From Streptomyces sp. CBMA291 (GTDB lineage Bacteria; Actinomycetota; Actinomycetes; Streptomycetales; Streptomycetaceae), in contig NZ_MSJP01000003.1 of the NCBI RefSeq assembly GCF_014596525.1, forward strand, positions 26,316 through 90,315: a DNA stretch of 64,000 nucleotides, written 5' to 3'. Below, in pieces: positions 50,610 to 58,946 of the stretch. Within the stretch, counting starts at the first letter, position 1. Every line of letters starts with the position of its first letter. The translations under genes were made by a program, and so were the position numbers. The notes beneath the pieces were generated by a model. That model did not search any database, was not told the origin of the DNA, and saw only the letters and a list, made by a program, of their open reading frames with translations.

Positions 50610-51263
50610 ATGTCCCCGCGTAGCCCATCGGTCAATGAAGAACTGCGACGCAGGTCGCGGGAGCGCATTCTGCGCGCCACAGTGGACCTCGTCGACACCC
50701 GGGGTTACGAGGCGACGACGCTCGGTGACATAGCGGAGCGGGCCGGTACCGCGCGGGGACTCGTCTCGTACTACTTCCCGGGCAAGCGGCAGTTGCTCCA
50801 GGCGGCCGTGCACCGGCTGATGCACCTCACCCTGGAGGCGGGGCTCGACCGCGCGCCGCGCACGGAGGACGGCCGGGAGCGGATGGCCCGCGCGATCGAC
50901 GCGATCCTGGGACTCGCGGCGGAGCGCCCGACGCTGATGCGGACCCACATGGCGGGCATCCTCCAGGCCGAGGGGTTCGTGCGGTGCGAGGAGCAGCAGC
51001 GGCTGGCCTTCCTGCTGCGGGACACCGTCACGCGGTACGGCTCCGACGACGTGGAAACGGACTATCCGCTGCTGCGCGCCCAGTTGATGGGTGCGGTGGT
51101 GGCGGTGCTGCTGCCGGGCGCGCCCCTGCCCTTGGCGCGGCTGCGGGCGGAGCTGTTCCACCGGTACGGACTGGACTGGGAGGCGGGCGTGCCGCCGGAC
51201 GGGGGTCCGCCCGACGGCACACCTCCTTTCAGGCCGTCGTCTCAGTCGTCGAAGTCCGAGTAG
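50610..51263 (+). CDS. TetR/AcrR-family regulator
   Basis: Regulator of 217 residues. The HTH covers residues 15-62 (RERILRATVDLVDTRGYEA, TLGDIAERAGTARGLVSYYF). The C-terminal ligand domain has no specific signature. The ATG at 50610 is preceded by CAGGAG. Its 3' end overlaps the 3' end of the convergent LVIVD gene by 22 bp. Target unknown, possibly its own promoter or the PAP2/M56 genes. Confidence 0.88.
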   Translation: MSPRSPSVNEELRRRSRERILRATVDLVDTRGYEATTLGDIAERAGTARGLVSYYFPGKRQLLQAAVHRLMHLTLEAGLDRAPRTEDGRERMARAIDAILGLAAERPTLMRTHMAGILQAEGFVRCEEQQRLAFLLRDTVTRYGSDDVETDYPLLRAQLMGAVVAVLLPGAPLPLARLRAELFHRYGLDWEAGVPPDGGPPDGTPPFRPSSQSSKSE

Positions 51264-52777
51264 TCGGGCTGGGTCTGGACGTTCAGCTCGTCCATCCGGA
51301 GACGGGCGGCGGGGTCGGTGCGGGGGTCGGAGAGCTTCAGGACGTCGAGTCCCTTGGCGATGTCGTTCGAGTAGATGTGGCCGTTGTAGTAGTACGCGGA
51401 CCAGGAGCCGCCCGTCGCCATCTCGGTGGCGGAGAGCGGGCCTCGCTCGAAGTAGGCGATCTCCTTCGGCCTGGCGGAGTCGGTGAAGTCCCAGACGGAG
51501 ACGCCGCCCTGGTACCAGGCCTGGACCATGAGGTCCCTGCCCTTGACCGGGATCAGCGAGGCGTTGTGGGCGACGCAGTTCTCGGTGTCCGCCTGGTGGC
51601 GCGGGATCTTGTAGTAGCCGCGGAAGACGAGCTTGCTCTTGCGGCCCTTGCCGACGATGTCGTAGATGCCGTCCGCGCCCCGGTTCGGGCCGACGGCCGC
51701 GTTGCAGGTGGCCGCGCCGCCGCCGCCCAGCTCGTCGGTGAAGACGACCTTGTCCGCCTTCTGGTTGAAGGTCGCGGAGTGCCAGAAGGCGAAGTTGACG
51801 TTGTCCTGGACGCGGTCGAGGACCTGCGGGCGCACGGGGTCGGAGATGTCGAAGAGGATGCCGTCGCCCATGCAGGCGCCCGCGGCGAGGTCCTTGTCGG
51901 GCAGCACGGTGATGTCGTGGCAGCCGGAGGTCTTGGAGACGCCCGGGTTGGTCGGGGCGCCGGGGTTGCCGCCGCCGTCCGGTCCCTCGCCCGGGAAGAG
52001 GACGGGGAAGCCGACGACCGCCGCCCGCTCGGGGGCGTCGCGGGGCACCTTGATGACGGAGATGCCGTCGTGCGGCGGCTGGCAGTCGGGGAACGCGGCG
52101 GCGGGACCGTACGAGGAGACGTAGACGTAGACGTCCTTCTTCCTCGGCACCAGGGTGTGGGTGTGGGAGCCGCAGTCGGTCTCGACGGAGGCGACGTACT
52201 TGGGGTCGGTGATGTCGCTGATGTCGAAGATCTTCATGCCCTCCCAGGACTCCTTCACCGACGCGGGCTGCGTGGTGCTGGCGCAGGAGTCGTCGCTGCG
52301 GGAGGAGTCCGTCGAGAGGAACAGCAGGTTCCCCGAGACGGAGATGTCGTTCTGGGAGCCGGGGCACAGGACCTGGGCGACGGTCTTCGGCGCCTTCGGG
52401 TCGGCGATGTCGAAGATGCGGAAGCCGTCGTAGTTGCCCGCGAAGGCGTACCTGCCCTGGAACGCGAGATCCGTGTTGAGGCTCGGCAGCGCGTCCTTGG
52501 GGACGTTCGCGAGGTGCTGGATGTTGGCGCTGTGGACGATCTCGTCCACGCCGGGTATCTCGCCGCTCCGGATGGCGGAGCGCGTGTCGGCGACCTGCCG
52601 CGAGGAGACCGGGGTCTCGACGGGGGTGTCCCCGGGGCCGGGGGTGGCCGAGGCGGGCCCGGTCGTGAACAGGGTGGCGAGGAGTCCGGCGGCGGCGGAT
52701 GCCACGGCCAGCCGTCTCGTCCGTGCACGCGGGTCGCGTGTGGTGGATGGTGTGCGCGGGGTACGCAATGAAGTCAC
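51242..52777 (-). CDS. Secreted LVIVD-repeat protein
   Basis: Exported beta-propeller-like protein of 511 residues. The signal peptide RTRRLAVASAAAGLLATLF ends near GPASA. Repeats of the LVIVD type are seen as GRYAFAGNYDGFRIFDIADP, GMKIFDISDITDP, GILFDISDPVRP and GGVSVWDFTDSARP. The start is GTG at 52777 with GGGAGG; the ATG further upstream lacks a site. Function unknown; in Streptomyces it is commonly next to a DUF305 gene, as here. Confidence 0.83.
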   Translation of the reverse strand: MTSLRTPRTPSTTRDPRARTRRLAVASAAAGLLATLFTTGPASATPGPGDTPVETPVSSRQVADTRSAIRSGEIPGVDEIVHSANIQHLANVPKDALPSLNTDLAFQGRYAFAGNYDGFRIFDIADPKAPKTVAQVLCPGSQNDISVSGNLLFLSTDSSRSDDSCASTTQPASVKESWEGMKIFDISDITDPKYVASVETDCGSHTHTLVPRKKDVYVYVSSYGPAAAFPDCQPPHDGISVIKVPRDAPERAAVVGFPVLFPGEGPDGGGNPGAPTNPGVSKTSGCHDITVLPDKDLAAGACMGDGILFDISDPVRPQVLDRVQDNVNFAFWHSATFNQKADKVVFTDELGGGGAATCNAAVGPNRGADGIYDIVGKGRKSKLVFRGYYKIPRHQADTENCVAHNASLIPVKGRDLMVQAWYQGGVSVWDFTDSARPKEIAYFERGPLSATEMATGGSWSAYYYNGHIYSNDIAKGLDVLKLSDPRTDPAARLRMDELNVQTQPDYSDFDD

Positions 52778-52949
52778 TCCGTCCTCCCTGGTGACCGTTC
52801 GGTGTCGAACGGTGTGGGACCCCGGCAGTATGTTCTTCGCCGTGTACATCTCAACAGATGGCAACACAGACGTCATGAAGGTTTTCGATCGCCCCCGCGA
52901 GAAAAGTGCCAGGATCGGCCCCATTCCGCCGCAAGTCCACCTGGAGGTC

Positions 52950-53603
52950 GTGTTGTTGATCCGCCGTCAGCGTCCGGTCGTCGCCGTCGCCGCCCTGTCC
53001 GCCGTCGCCGTACTCGCCCTGACCGCCTGCGAGTCGACACCCGGCGGGGACGCGCCTCGGTCGGCGCCGAGCGGGAACACGGTGGTGGTGCCGGGGAAGC
53101 CCGGCGGACCGGCCCGGCGGGTGTCGCCGGAGGAGGCGGCGCGGCTGCTCCCGGACGAGAGCCCGAACGGCGCGGACTTCCGGTACGCGCAGATGATGAT
53201 CGCCCACCACCGACAGGCCCTGACCATGACGGCGCTGGTCCCCGAGCGGGCGGACTCCCCCCGGGTGAAGAAGGTGGCCGAGCGGATCGCGGCGGCGCAG
53301 GGGCCGGAGATCGGCGCGATGGAAGGTTGGCTGAAAAACAACGGCGGTCCGCGCGCCCTGTCGGGCCACGACCACGGCGCGATGCCGGGCATGGCGACCG
53401 AGGAGCAGCTGGGGCGGCTGAGGGACGCCCGGGGCAAGACCTTCGACGCCTTGTTCCTGAAGCTGATGATCACTCACCACGAGGGGGCGGTGACGATGGC
53501 GACCGAGGTCCTGAGCCAGGGCAACAACGTCCTGGTGGAGGAGATGGCGAACGACGTGATCGCCCAGCAGACCGCGGAGATCCAGCGGATGCGGTCGCTG
53601 TAG
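52950..53603 (+). CDS. DUF305 lipoprotein
   Basis: Lipoprotein of about 217 residues with lipobox LALTACES after a basic N-terminus. Two four-helix-bundle halves each carry the metal-like motif, FRYAQMMIAHHRQALTM and FLKLMITHHEGAVTMA, and a loop HDHGAMPGM is His/Met-rich. DUF305 proteins include cyanobacterial CopM, which binds copper in the periplasm, so extracytoplasmic metal handling is plausible. Start: GTG 52950 lies only 2 nt after GGAGG; TTG at 52953 or 52956 has better spacing. Divergent from the LVIVD gene. Confidence 0.85.
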   Translation: MLLIRRQRPVVAVAALSAVAVLALTACESTPGGDAPRSAPSGNTVVVPGKPGGPARRVSPEEAARLLPDESPNGADFRYAQMMIAHHRQALTMTALVPERADSPRVKKVAERIAAAQGPEIGAMEGWLKNNGGPRALSGHDHGAMPGMATEEQLGRLRDARGKTFDALFLKLMITHHEGAVTMATEVLSQGNNVLVEEMANDVIAQQTAEIQRMRSL

Positions 53604-53668
53604 CGGGCCGGCCGGGCCCCGTACCTCCGGCCGGCTGAGCCCCTCTCCTCCGAGGAGGTCGCCGTGGC

Positions 53669-53692
53669 GGGCCCTTCCCCGGGGAAGGGCCC
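53669..53692. terminator. Perfect 24-bp palindrome, bidirectional terminator
   Basis: GGGCCCTTCCCC followed directly by its complement, between the convergent DUF305 and ArsR genes. Confidence 0.75.
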
Positions 53693-53708
53693 GTCCGCCG
53701 GGAGGTCG

Positions 53709-54062
53709 TCAGCGCGCGGCTTCCTCCCCGGCCGCCCGGGAGTCGGCGGCGGCCAGGACGGCGGCGAGGAGTCCGGGGAAGAGCGCGTCCAGGTCCGCGC
53801 GGCGCAGGGAGTTGAGCTTGGCCGTGCCCCGGTAGGTCTGCCGGATGACGCCGCCCTCGCGCAGGACCCGGAAGTGATGGGTCGAGGTGGACTTGGTGAC
53901 CGGCAGGTCGAAGCACGAGCAGCTGAGTTCGGTGTCCTCGCGTGCCATCTCCCGCACGATCAGCAGGCGCACCGGATCCGCGAGGGCGTGCAGCACGGCT
54001 TCCAGGCGGATCTCCTCGCGCTCGGGGTGGTCGAGGGCGCGGGCACTGGTGGCGGTCGTCAT
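53709..54062 (-). CDS. ArsR-family regulator
   Basis: Winged-helix repressor of 117 residues. The HTH is LEAVLHALADPVRLLIVREM and VTKSTSTHHFRVLREGGVI. The segment LSCSCFDLP brings two cysteines next to the recognition helix, at the position where metal or redox sensing occurs in some ArsR proteins. It is divergent from an old-yellow-enzyme gene, and two inverted repeats fill the gap; the OYE gene is the likely target. Confidence 0.9.
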   Translation of the reverse strand: MTTATSARALDHPEREEIRLEAVLHALADPVRLLIVREMAREDTELSCSCFDLPVTKSTSTHHFRVLREGGVIRQTYRGTAKLNSLRRADLDALFPGLLAAVLAAADSRAAGEEAAR

Positions 54063-54099
54063 GGCGGCGGCTCCACTTCTTCCGGGACGCCTCCCATTG

Positions 54100-54145
54100 T
54101 ACGAGGACTCTCGTAGTTTGACAGGTGCCGTACTACGATGAGTAC
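54100..54145. promoter_or_regulatory. Two inverted repeats between arsR-type and OYE genes
   Basis: TACGAG-GACT-CTCGTA (54100-54115) and GTACT-ACGATG-AGTAC (54130-54145), with TTGACA (54118-54123) between them as a possible -35 box for the plus-strand gene. These are good candidates for binding sites of the ArsR-type repressor. Confidence 0.65.
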
Positions 54146-54185
54146 CGTACTAGCGTCCTTCGAGGCATCCGAAACGGAGTCCGTC

Positions 54186-55271
54186 ATGAGCGCCGCCCTG
54201 TTCGAGCCGTACACCCTGCGTTCCCTCACCGTGCCCAACCGGGTCTGGATGGCGCCCATGTGCCAGTACTCCGCGGCGACGACGGGCCCGCTCACGGGCG
54301 TCGCCACGGACTGGCACTTCGCCCACTACGCCGCCCGCGCCACCGGCGGCACCGGACTCATCCTGATCGAGGCGACCGCCGTCTCCCCCGAGGGCCGGAT
54401 CAGCCCGGCGGACCTCGGCCTCTGGAACGACGCCCAGACCGAGGGGCTGCGCCGGATCGCCTCCTTCCTCAAGGAGCAAGGCACCACCGCCGGGATCCAG
54501 ATCGGACACGCCGGACGCAAGGCCTCGTCCCAGCGCCCCTGGGAGGGTCGCGGCGCCCTCCCCCAGGACGGCACCGGCTGGCAGACCGTCGCCCCCAGCC
54601 CCCTTCCCTTCGCCGAGGACCGCCCCGTTCCGGCCGAGCTGACCCCGGAGCGGATCCGGGAGGTCACCGGCCAGTTCGCGGACGCCGCCCGCCGCGCCCT
54701 CGACGCGGGGTTCGAGGTCGTCGAGGTGCACGGCGCGCACGGCTATCTCATCGGCGAGTTCCTCTCCCCGCACAGCAACCACCGCACCGACGAGTACGGC
54801 GGCTCCTTCGAGAACCGGACCCGTTTCGCCCTGGAGGTCGTCGACGCCGTCCGGGCCGTCTGGCCCGAGGAACTCCCCCTGTTCTTCCGCATCTCGGCCA
54901 CCGACTGGCTCGCCGAGCACGGCTGGACCGTCGACGACACCGTGCGCTTCGCCGCGCTCCTCCGCGACCACGGCGTCGACCTCCTCGACGTCTCCAGCGG
55001 CGGCAACGGCGGCCCCGCCCGCATCCCGACCGCCCCGGGCTACCAAGTGCCCTTCGCGACCCGGGTCAAGGAGGAGACCGGGCTGCCGGTGGCCGCCGTC
55101 GGGCTGATCACCGAGAGCGCGCAGGCCGAGACGATCCTCGCCGAAGGCGCCGCCGACGCCGTCTTCCTCGGCCGGGAACTGCTCCGCGACGCCTCCTGGG
55201 CCCGCCGCGCCGCCCGTGAACTCGGCGCCCGGACCCACGAGGCACCGCCCGCGTACGCCTGGGCGATCTGA
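54186..55271 (+). CDS. NADH:flavin oxidoreductase, old yellow enzyme family (YqjM-like)
   Basis: FMN-dependent ene-reductase of 361 residues. Motifs are NRVWMAPMCQYSA (with the Cys that tunes FMN in the YqjM subclass), IQIGHAGRKAS with the substrate-binding His, VVEVHGAHGYLIGEFLSP and AVGLITESAQAETIL. It reduces activated alkenes with NADPH. The ATG at 54186 follows CGGAG at 7 nt. Its expression is probably under the divergent ArsR-type regulator, suggesting response to electrophiles or thiol stress. Confidence 0.93.
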   Translation: MSAALFEPYTLRSLTVPNRVWMAPMCQYSAATTGPLTGVATDWHFAHYAARATGGTGLILIEATAVSPEGRISPADLGLWNDAQTEGLRRIASFLKEQGTTAGIQIGHAGRKASSQRPWEGRGALPQDGTGWQTVAPSPLPFAEDRPVPAELTPERIREVTGQFADAARRALDAGFEVVEVHGAHGYLIGEFLSPHSNHRTDEYGGSFENRTRFALEVVDAVRAVWPEELPLFFRISATDWLAEHGWTVDDTVRFAALLRDHGVDLLDVSSGGNGGPARIPTAPGYQVPFATRVKEETGLPVAAVGLITESAQAETILAEGAADAVFLGRELLRDASWARRAARELGARTHEAPPAYAWAI

Positions 55272-55449
55272 CCCCACCGGTCCCCCGCGCGCCCCTCACA
55301 CGGCCCCCTCCGGCCCCACGCGCCACGCCCCACCATCCCCACCGTGCCCGTGCGCCCCACCCCGCCGCCCCCGGGGCCGCGCGCGGGCCGGTCGCGCGGA
55401 ACCCCGGAATCCCCCTGCCTTGATCAAGAACCGTATTCGAACTCAGGTA

Positions 55450-55483
55450 TTGTGAGCGGTCTATCCGTTCGCTACGATCACAA
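55450..55483 (+). promoter_or_regulatory. TTGTGA-N22-TCACAA inverted repeat before the RiPP operon
   Basis: TTGTGAGCG (55450) and TCACAA (55478-55483) in an unusually A/T-rich stretch 84-117 nt upstream of the MFS start. The segment 55425-55530 is the only plausible promoter region of the operon. No regulator gene lies in the cluster, so the site may serve an unlinked regulator. Confidence 0.4.
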
Positions 55484-55566
55484 CCCTCAACGGCCGGAAG
55501 TCCGCTTTTCACAGGGGGCATTGTGGGTGCGTCAGCGTCAGCAATATCCCCCGAGCGGGAATCCTG

Positions 55567-56823
55567 ATGGGCGAGGCCGAAGAGGCGTTAAGACCCTCCG
55601 GCCCCGAATTATCGAAAGAATCCCCCCGCTCTCCGTTCCGAAGACGGGACTTCTCGCTCTTCTGGCTCGCCGGGGCCGTCGACGGTCTCGGCACCTGCGC
55701 TTCCTCGCTTTTCCTTCCGCTGATCCTGCTGGGCGCCGGATACTCCGCCGGGCTCGCCGGACTCGTCGGCTCGACCGCCCTGATCAGCGGACTCGTGGTC
55801 TCCCCGGTCGCGGGCGTGTTCGCCGACCGCCGGCCCCGCAAGCCGATGATGTACGCGGCGGCCCTGACCGCGGCCGCCGCCATGGGATCGGTCTTCGTCG
55901 CCGTGGCCCTCGGCCGGGTCGTCCTCGTCCACGTACTCCTCGCCGCCGTGGTCGAGCAGGCGGCCAGCGCCACCTACGGGGCGGCCGCCTCCGGAACGAT
56001 CAGGCGCCTCGTACCGCCCGGCGAGTACCCCCGGGCGATCGGCCTCCTCCAGGCACGCGACCAGGCCGTGCAGATCGTCGGACCGTCCCTGGGCGGCGTC
56101 CTCTACCAACTGGCCCGCTGGGTGCCGCTGCTCGCCGACGCGGTGTCGTTCCTGCTGGTCGCCGCCGCGACCAAGGCCATCCGCACAGACCTGACACCCG
56201 AACGGGAAGGCCCGGCAGGCTCCTTCACCCGCGACCTCTCCGAGGGGCTGCGCTTCGTGTGGGCCGAACCCTTCCTGCGCTTCGTGGTCGTGTGGACCGC
56301 GGGGATCAACGCCCTGCTCGGCACCCTCTACTTCCACGCCGTCTTCACCTCCCACGACCAGGGCGCGAGCCCCTCCTCGATCGGGCTCATCCTCACCCTG
56401 GCCGGCGTCGGCGGACTCCTCGGCGCGCTCGCCGCACCCTGGCTGGTCCGGCGGATCCCGGCCGCCCGGATCGTGACCGGCGCCTCCTGGGCCATGGTCC
56501 CGACCGCCGCCGGACTCGCCTTCGCCTCCCGGACCTGGACCTACGGGCTGCTCCTGAGCGGGGTGTCGCTGATCGTGCCGTCCGTCGTGGTCGTCCTCCA
56601 GACCCGGGCGATCCTGGTCACCCCCGACCGGCTGCTGGCCCGGATGGGCACGGTCCTCGGCACCGCAGGGCAGGCCGTCGCGGTCCTCGCGCCCGTGGCG
56701 GCGGGGGTCCTGGTGGCCTCGTACGGCGGCCGCCCGGTGGCCTGGGGCTGCGCGGGCGCGTTCGCCGCACTCGCGCTGTACGCGACCGTCCGCGCCGGAC
56801 TCGTCGTCAAGGAGGCGCCGTGA
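55567..56823 (+). CDS. MFS exporter of the RiPP locus, two early TTA codons
   Basis: Transporter of 418 residues from the MFS_3/EntS-like group, 12 helices (LFWLAGAVDGLGTCASSLF, motif A GVFADRRPRKPM). Codons 8 and 15 (55588-55590 and 55609-55611) are TTA, the rarest Streptomyces codon, so the gene should be bldA-dependent. The peptidase gene starts inside its stop codon (GTGA), so MFS and peptidase are translated together. It most likely exports the mature peptide. Confidence 0.85.
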   Translation: MGEAEEALRPSGPELSKESPRSPFRRRDFSLFWLAGAVDGLGTCASSLFLPLILLGAGYSAGLAGLVGSTALISGLVVSPVAGVFADRRPRKPMMYAAALTAAAAMGSVFVAVALGRVVLVHVLLAAVVEQAASATYGAAASGTIRRLVPPGEYPRAIGLLQARDQAVQIVGPSLGGVLYQLARWVPLLADAVSFLLVAAATKAIRTDLTPEREGPAGSFTRDLSEGLRFVWAEPFLRFVVVWTAGINALLGTLYFHAVFTSHDQGASPSSIGLILTLAGVGGLLGALAAPWLVRRIPAARIVTGASWAMVPTAAGLAFASRTWTYGLLLSGVSLIVPSVVVVLQTRAILVTPDRLLARMGTVLGTAGQAVAVLAPVAAGVLVASYGGRPVAWGCAGAFAALALYATVRAGLVVKEAP

Positions 56824-58739
56824 CCCCGCCCCCGCCCCCGAAGACGGCCGCCCGCACCTACGGCGTCTACCGGCCGGTCCTGCCCGTGACCAGCCCCCGC
56901 GACCCGGACCGGATGGTCTACACCGGCGACGCCGACGGCCGCTGCGAGATCTTCACCTGGGACCGCTCCACCGGCACCGGACGACAGCTGACCGACCGAC
57001 CGCACGGCACCCTGCTCTGCGCCCTCGACGCCGAGGACGCCGTGTGGTGGTTCGACGAGGACCCGGGCGGCAGCGGCGCCTGGCGCACCCAGGACTTCGA
57101 CGGCGGACCCGACCGCCCGGCCCTGGCCGGAGTGCCGTACGGGCGGCCCGCCGGTCTCGCCCTGACCGAGGCGGGCACGGTCGCCGTCGGCATCCGGGAC
57201 CCCGAGGGGTTCAGCGTGCACCTGGGGCGGCGCGGCGGCACCGGCGTCCCCGTCCTGCGTACGAAGGAGTCCGGCACCCTCTGCGACCTGTCCCCGGACG
57301 GCGGGCTCCTCGCGGTCTCGGGACCCGCCCACTCCGCGCGGGCCGTGACCCTGCTGGCCCCGGACGGAACCATCGTCGACGTGCTCTCCGGGACCCGCGA
57401 ACGCACCTGGGCCCTCGGCTTCGCCCCCGCCGCCGCGAGCCTGCCCGAAGCCGAAGCCGGGACCGCGCCCGCGTCAAGCTCCGCGACCGGGCCCGCGCCC
57501 GGCCCCTCGGCGACCGCACCCCCGTCCCCACCCGCCCCGGGCTCCTCCCCCGGCCGCCCCCTCCTCCTCGTGATGCGCGAGCGGGACGGCCGCTACCACC
57601 TGGGCACCTGGGCCCCCGGGCGCGGCCTCGACCTGCTCCCCTGGTGCGCCTTCGACACCGAGACGACCGCCCGCTGGTACCCCGGAACGGGCCGCCCCCG
57701 GGTCCTGCTCCGGCAGGACCGGCACGGCCGCAGCCGGCTCTTCACCGCCGACCTGGACCGCCGCGAACTGACCCCGGTACCCACCCCCGAGGGCAGCGTC
57801 CTGGACGCCGTACCCGCCGCCGACGGCGACGTCCACTTCCTCTGGACCGACGCCGTGAACGTACCGCGCGCGCTGTCCCTCTCGGGTGCCTCGCTCCCCG
57901 GGCAGAGCCAGTGGCGCCTGCCCCGCTTCGGGCAGCGCCAGGACCTGTGGACACCCGGCCCCGACGGACCGGTGCACACCTTCGTCACCACCCCCGCCGA
58001 CCGGCCCGCCCCGTATCCGCTGGTCTTCCTCGTCCACGGCGGACCGGCCGACCACGACCGCGACGCCTACGACCCCATGGTCCAGACCCTCGTCGGCTCG
58101 GGATACGCCGTGGCCCGGGTCAACTACCGGGGCTCGACCGGCTACGGACCCCGCTGGCGCTCCGCCTACTCCGAGGGCGTCGGGCACACCCAGGTCGCCG
58201 ACCTGGTGCGGGCCAGGGCCGAGCTGATCGAGCGGGGCATCGGCCGGGAGGGCGCCGTGGGACTGTGCGGCACCTCGTGGGGCGGCTATCTGACCCTGCT
58301 CGCCCTGGGGACCCGGCCGGAGCTGTGGGACGCAGGGGTGGCGGTCAAGCCGCTCGCCGACTGCGTCACGGCCTTCCGGCACTCCACGCCCGCCCTCCAG
58401 GCGCTGGACACCGCGCTGTTCGGCGGCACCCCGGACGAGGTCCCCGAGGCCTACGCCCACGCCTCCCCTTCCACGTACGCCTCCGCCATCCGCGCACCGC
58501 TCCTGGTGGTCGCCGCGCGCCGGGACGCCAAGTGCCCGCCGGAGCAGATCGAGGCGTATCTGGACGTGCTGCGCGCGGGCGGCGTGGCCCACGAGCTGAT
58601 GTGGCTGGACTCGGGCCACGACGGCTACGACGGGGCCGACCACCTGGCCGTGATCACACGGTCCCTCAGATTTCTCGGCCGCGGGCTGCCTCCGGCACCC
58701 GCACCGGCCGAGCCGTCCTCGCACCGGGAGAGGGGGTGA
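56820..58739 (+). CDS. S9 family prolyl-oligopeptidase-type serine peptidase
   Basis: Cytosolic serine peptidase of 639 residues. The catalytic domain begins near residue 400; Ser486 lies in GTSWGGY, Asp569 in AARRDAKCPP and His600 in DSGHDGYDG. The N-terminal half should be a seven-blade propeller, interrupted by an Ala/Pro/Ser-rich linker near residues 205-245. The GTG start overlaps the MFS stop. The precursor-like peptide gene starts 5 nt after its stop. It is the obvious candidate for cutting the leader, perhaps at one of two Pro residues of the precursor. Confidence 0.88.
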   Translation: MTPPPPPKTAARTYGVYRPVLPVTSPRDPDRMVYTGDADGRCEIFTWDRSTGTGRQLTDRPHGTLLCALDAEDAVWWFDEDPGGSGAWRTQDFDGGPDRPALAGVPYGRPAGLALTEAGTVAVGIRDPEGFSVHLGRRGGTGVPVLRTKESGTLCDLSPDGGLLAVSGPAHSARAVTLLAPDGTIVDVLSGTRERTWALGFAPAAASLPEAEAGTAPASSSATGPAPGPSATAPPSPPAPGSSPGRPLLLVMRERDGRYHLGTWAPGRGLDLLPWCAFDTETTARWYPGTGRPRVLLRQDRHGRSRLFTADLDRRELTPVPTPEGSVLDAVPAADGDVHFLWTDAVNVPRALSLSGASLPGQSQWRLPRFGQRQDLWTPGPDGPVHTFVTTPADRPAPYPLVFLVHGGPADHDRDAYDPMVQTLVGSGYAVARVNYRGSTGYGPRWRSAYSEGVGHTQVADLVRARAELIERGIGREGAVGLCGTSWGGYLTLLALGTRPELWDAGVAVKPLADCVTAFRHSTPALQALDTALFGGTPDEVPEAYAHASPSTYASAIRAPLLVVAARRDAKCPPEQIEAYLDVLRAGGVAHELMWLDSGHDGYDGADHLAVITRSLRFLGRGLPPAPAPAEPSSHRERG

Positions 58740-58744
58740 ACATC

Positions 58745-58864
58745 ATGCAGAAGGACATCATCCACGGCGACCCGCTCGAGGGCGACGAGGAGAGCCGCAA
58801 GCCGGGCGTCGGCGTCGTCGTCTACCTCCGCTCCGCGGAGGAGATGGAGGACGAGGGCAAGTAG
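58745..58864 (+). CDS. Putative RiPP precursor peptide
   Basis: Small frame of 39 codons with GGGGG about 7 nt upstream. The N-terminal part is acidic (HGDPLEGDEE), the middle KPGVGVVVYLRS is hydrophobic, and the tail AEEMEDEG is acidic again. It has no Cys or Thr and a couple of Ser, so it does not fit lanthipeptides, thiopeptides or sactipeptides, but Val, Tyr and Leu carbons are typical targets of cobalamin-dependent radical SAM methylation. Position between peptidase and radical SAM gene, size and codon use support a precursor. A GTG at 58736 in frame overlaps the peptidase stop and would add three residues. The true core boundary is unknown. Confidence 0.75.
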   Translation: MQKDIIHGDPLEGDEESRKPGVGVVVYLRSAEEMEDEGK

Positions 58865-58874
58865 CACCGAGGGA

Positions 58875-58900
58875 CCGGTCCCGCACCCGTGCGGGACCGG
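58875..58900 (+). terminator. Hairpin between precursor and radical SAM genes
   Basis: A 12-bp perfect stem (58875-58886 with 58889-58900) with a CC loop and no T-run, 10 nt after the precursor stop. A partial terminator here would give more precursor than enzyme mRNA, or protect the precursor message. Confidence 0.7.
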
Positions 58901-58946
58901 CTCCCCACCCACCCGACCCGACCGGTCACACGAGAAGAGGCGAGCC

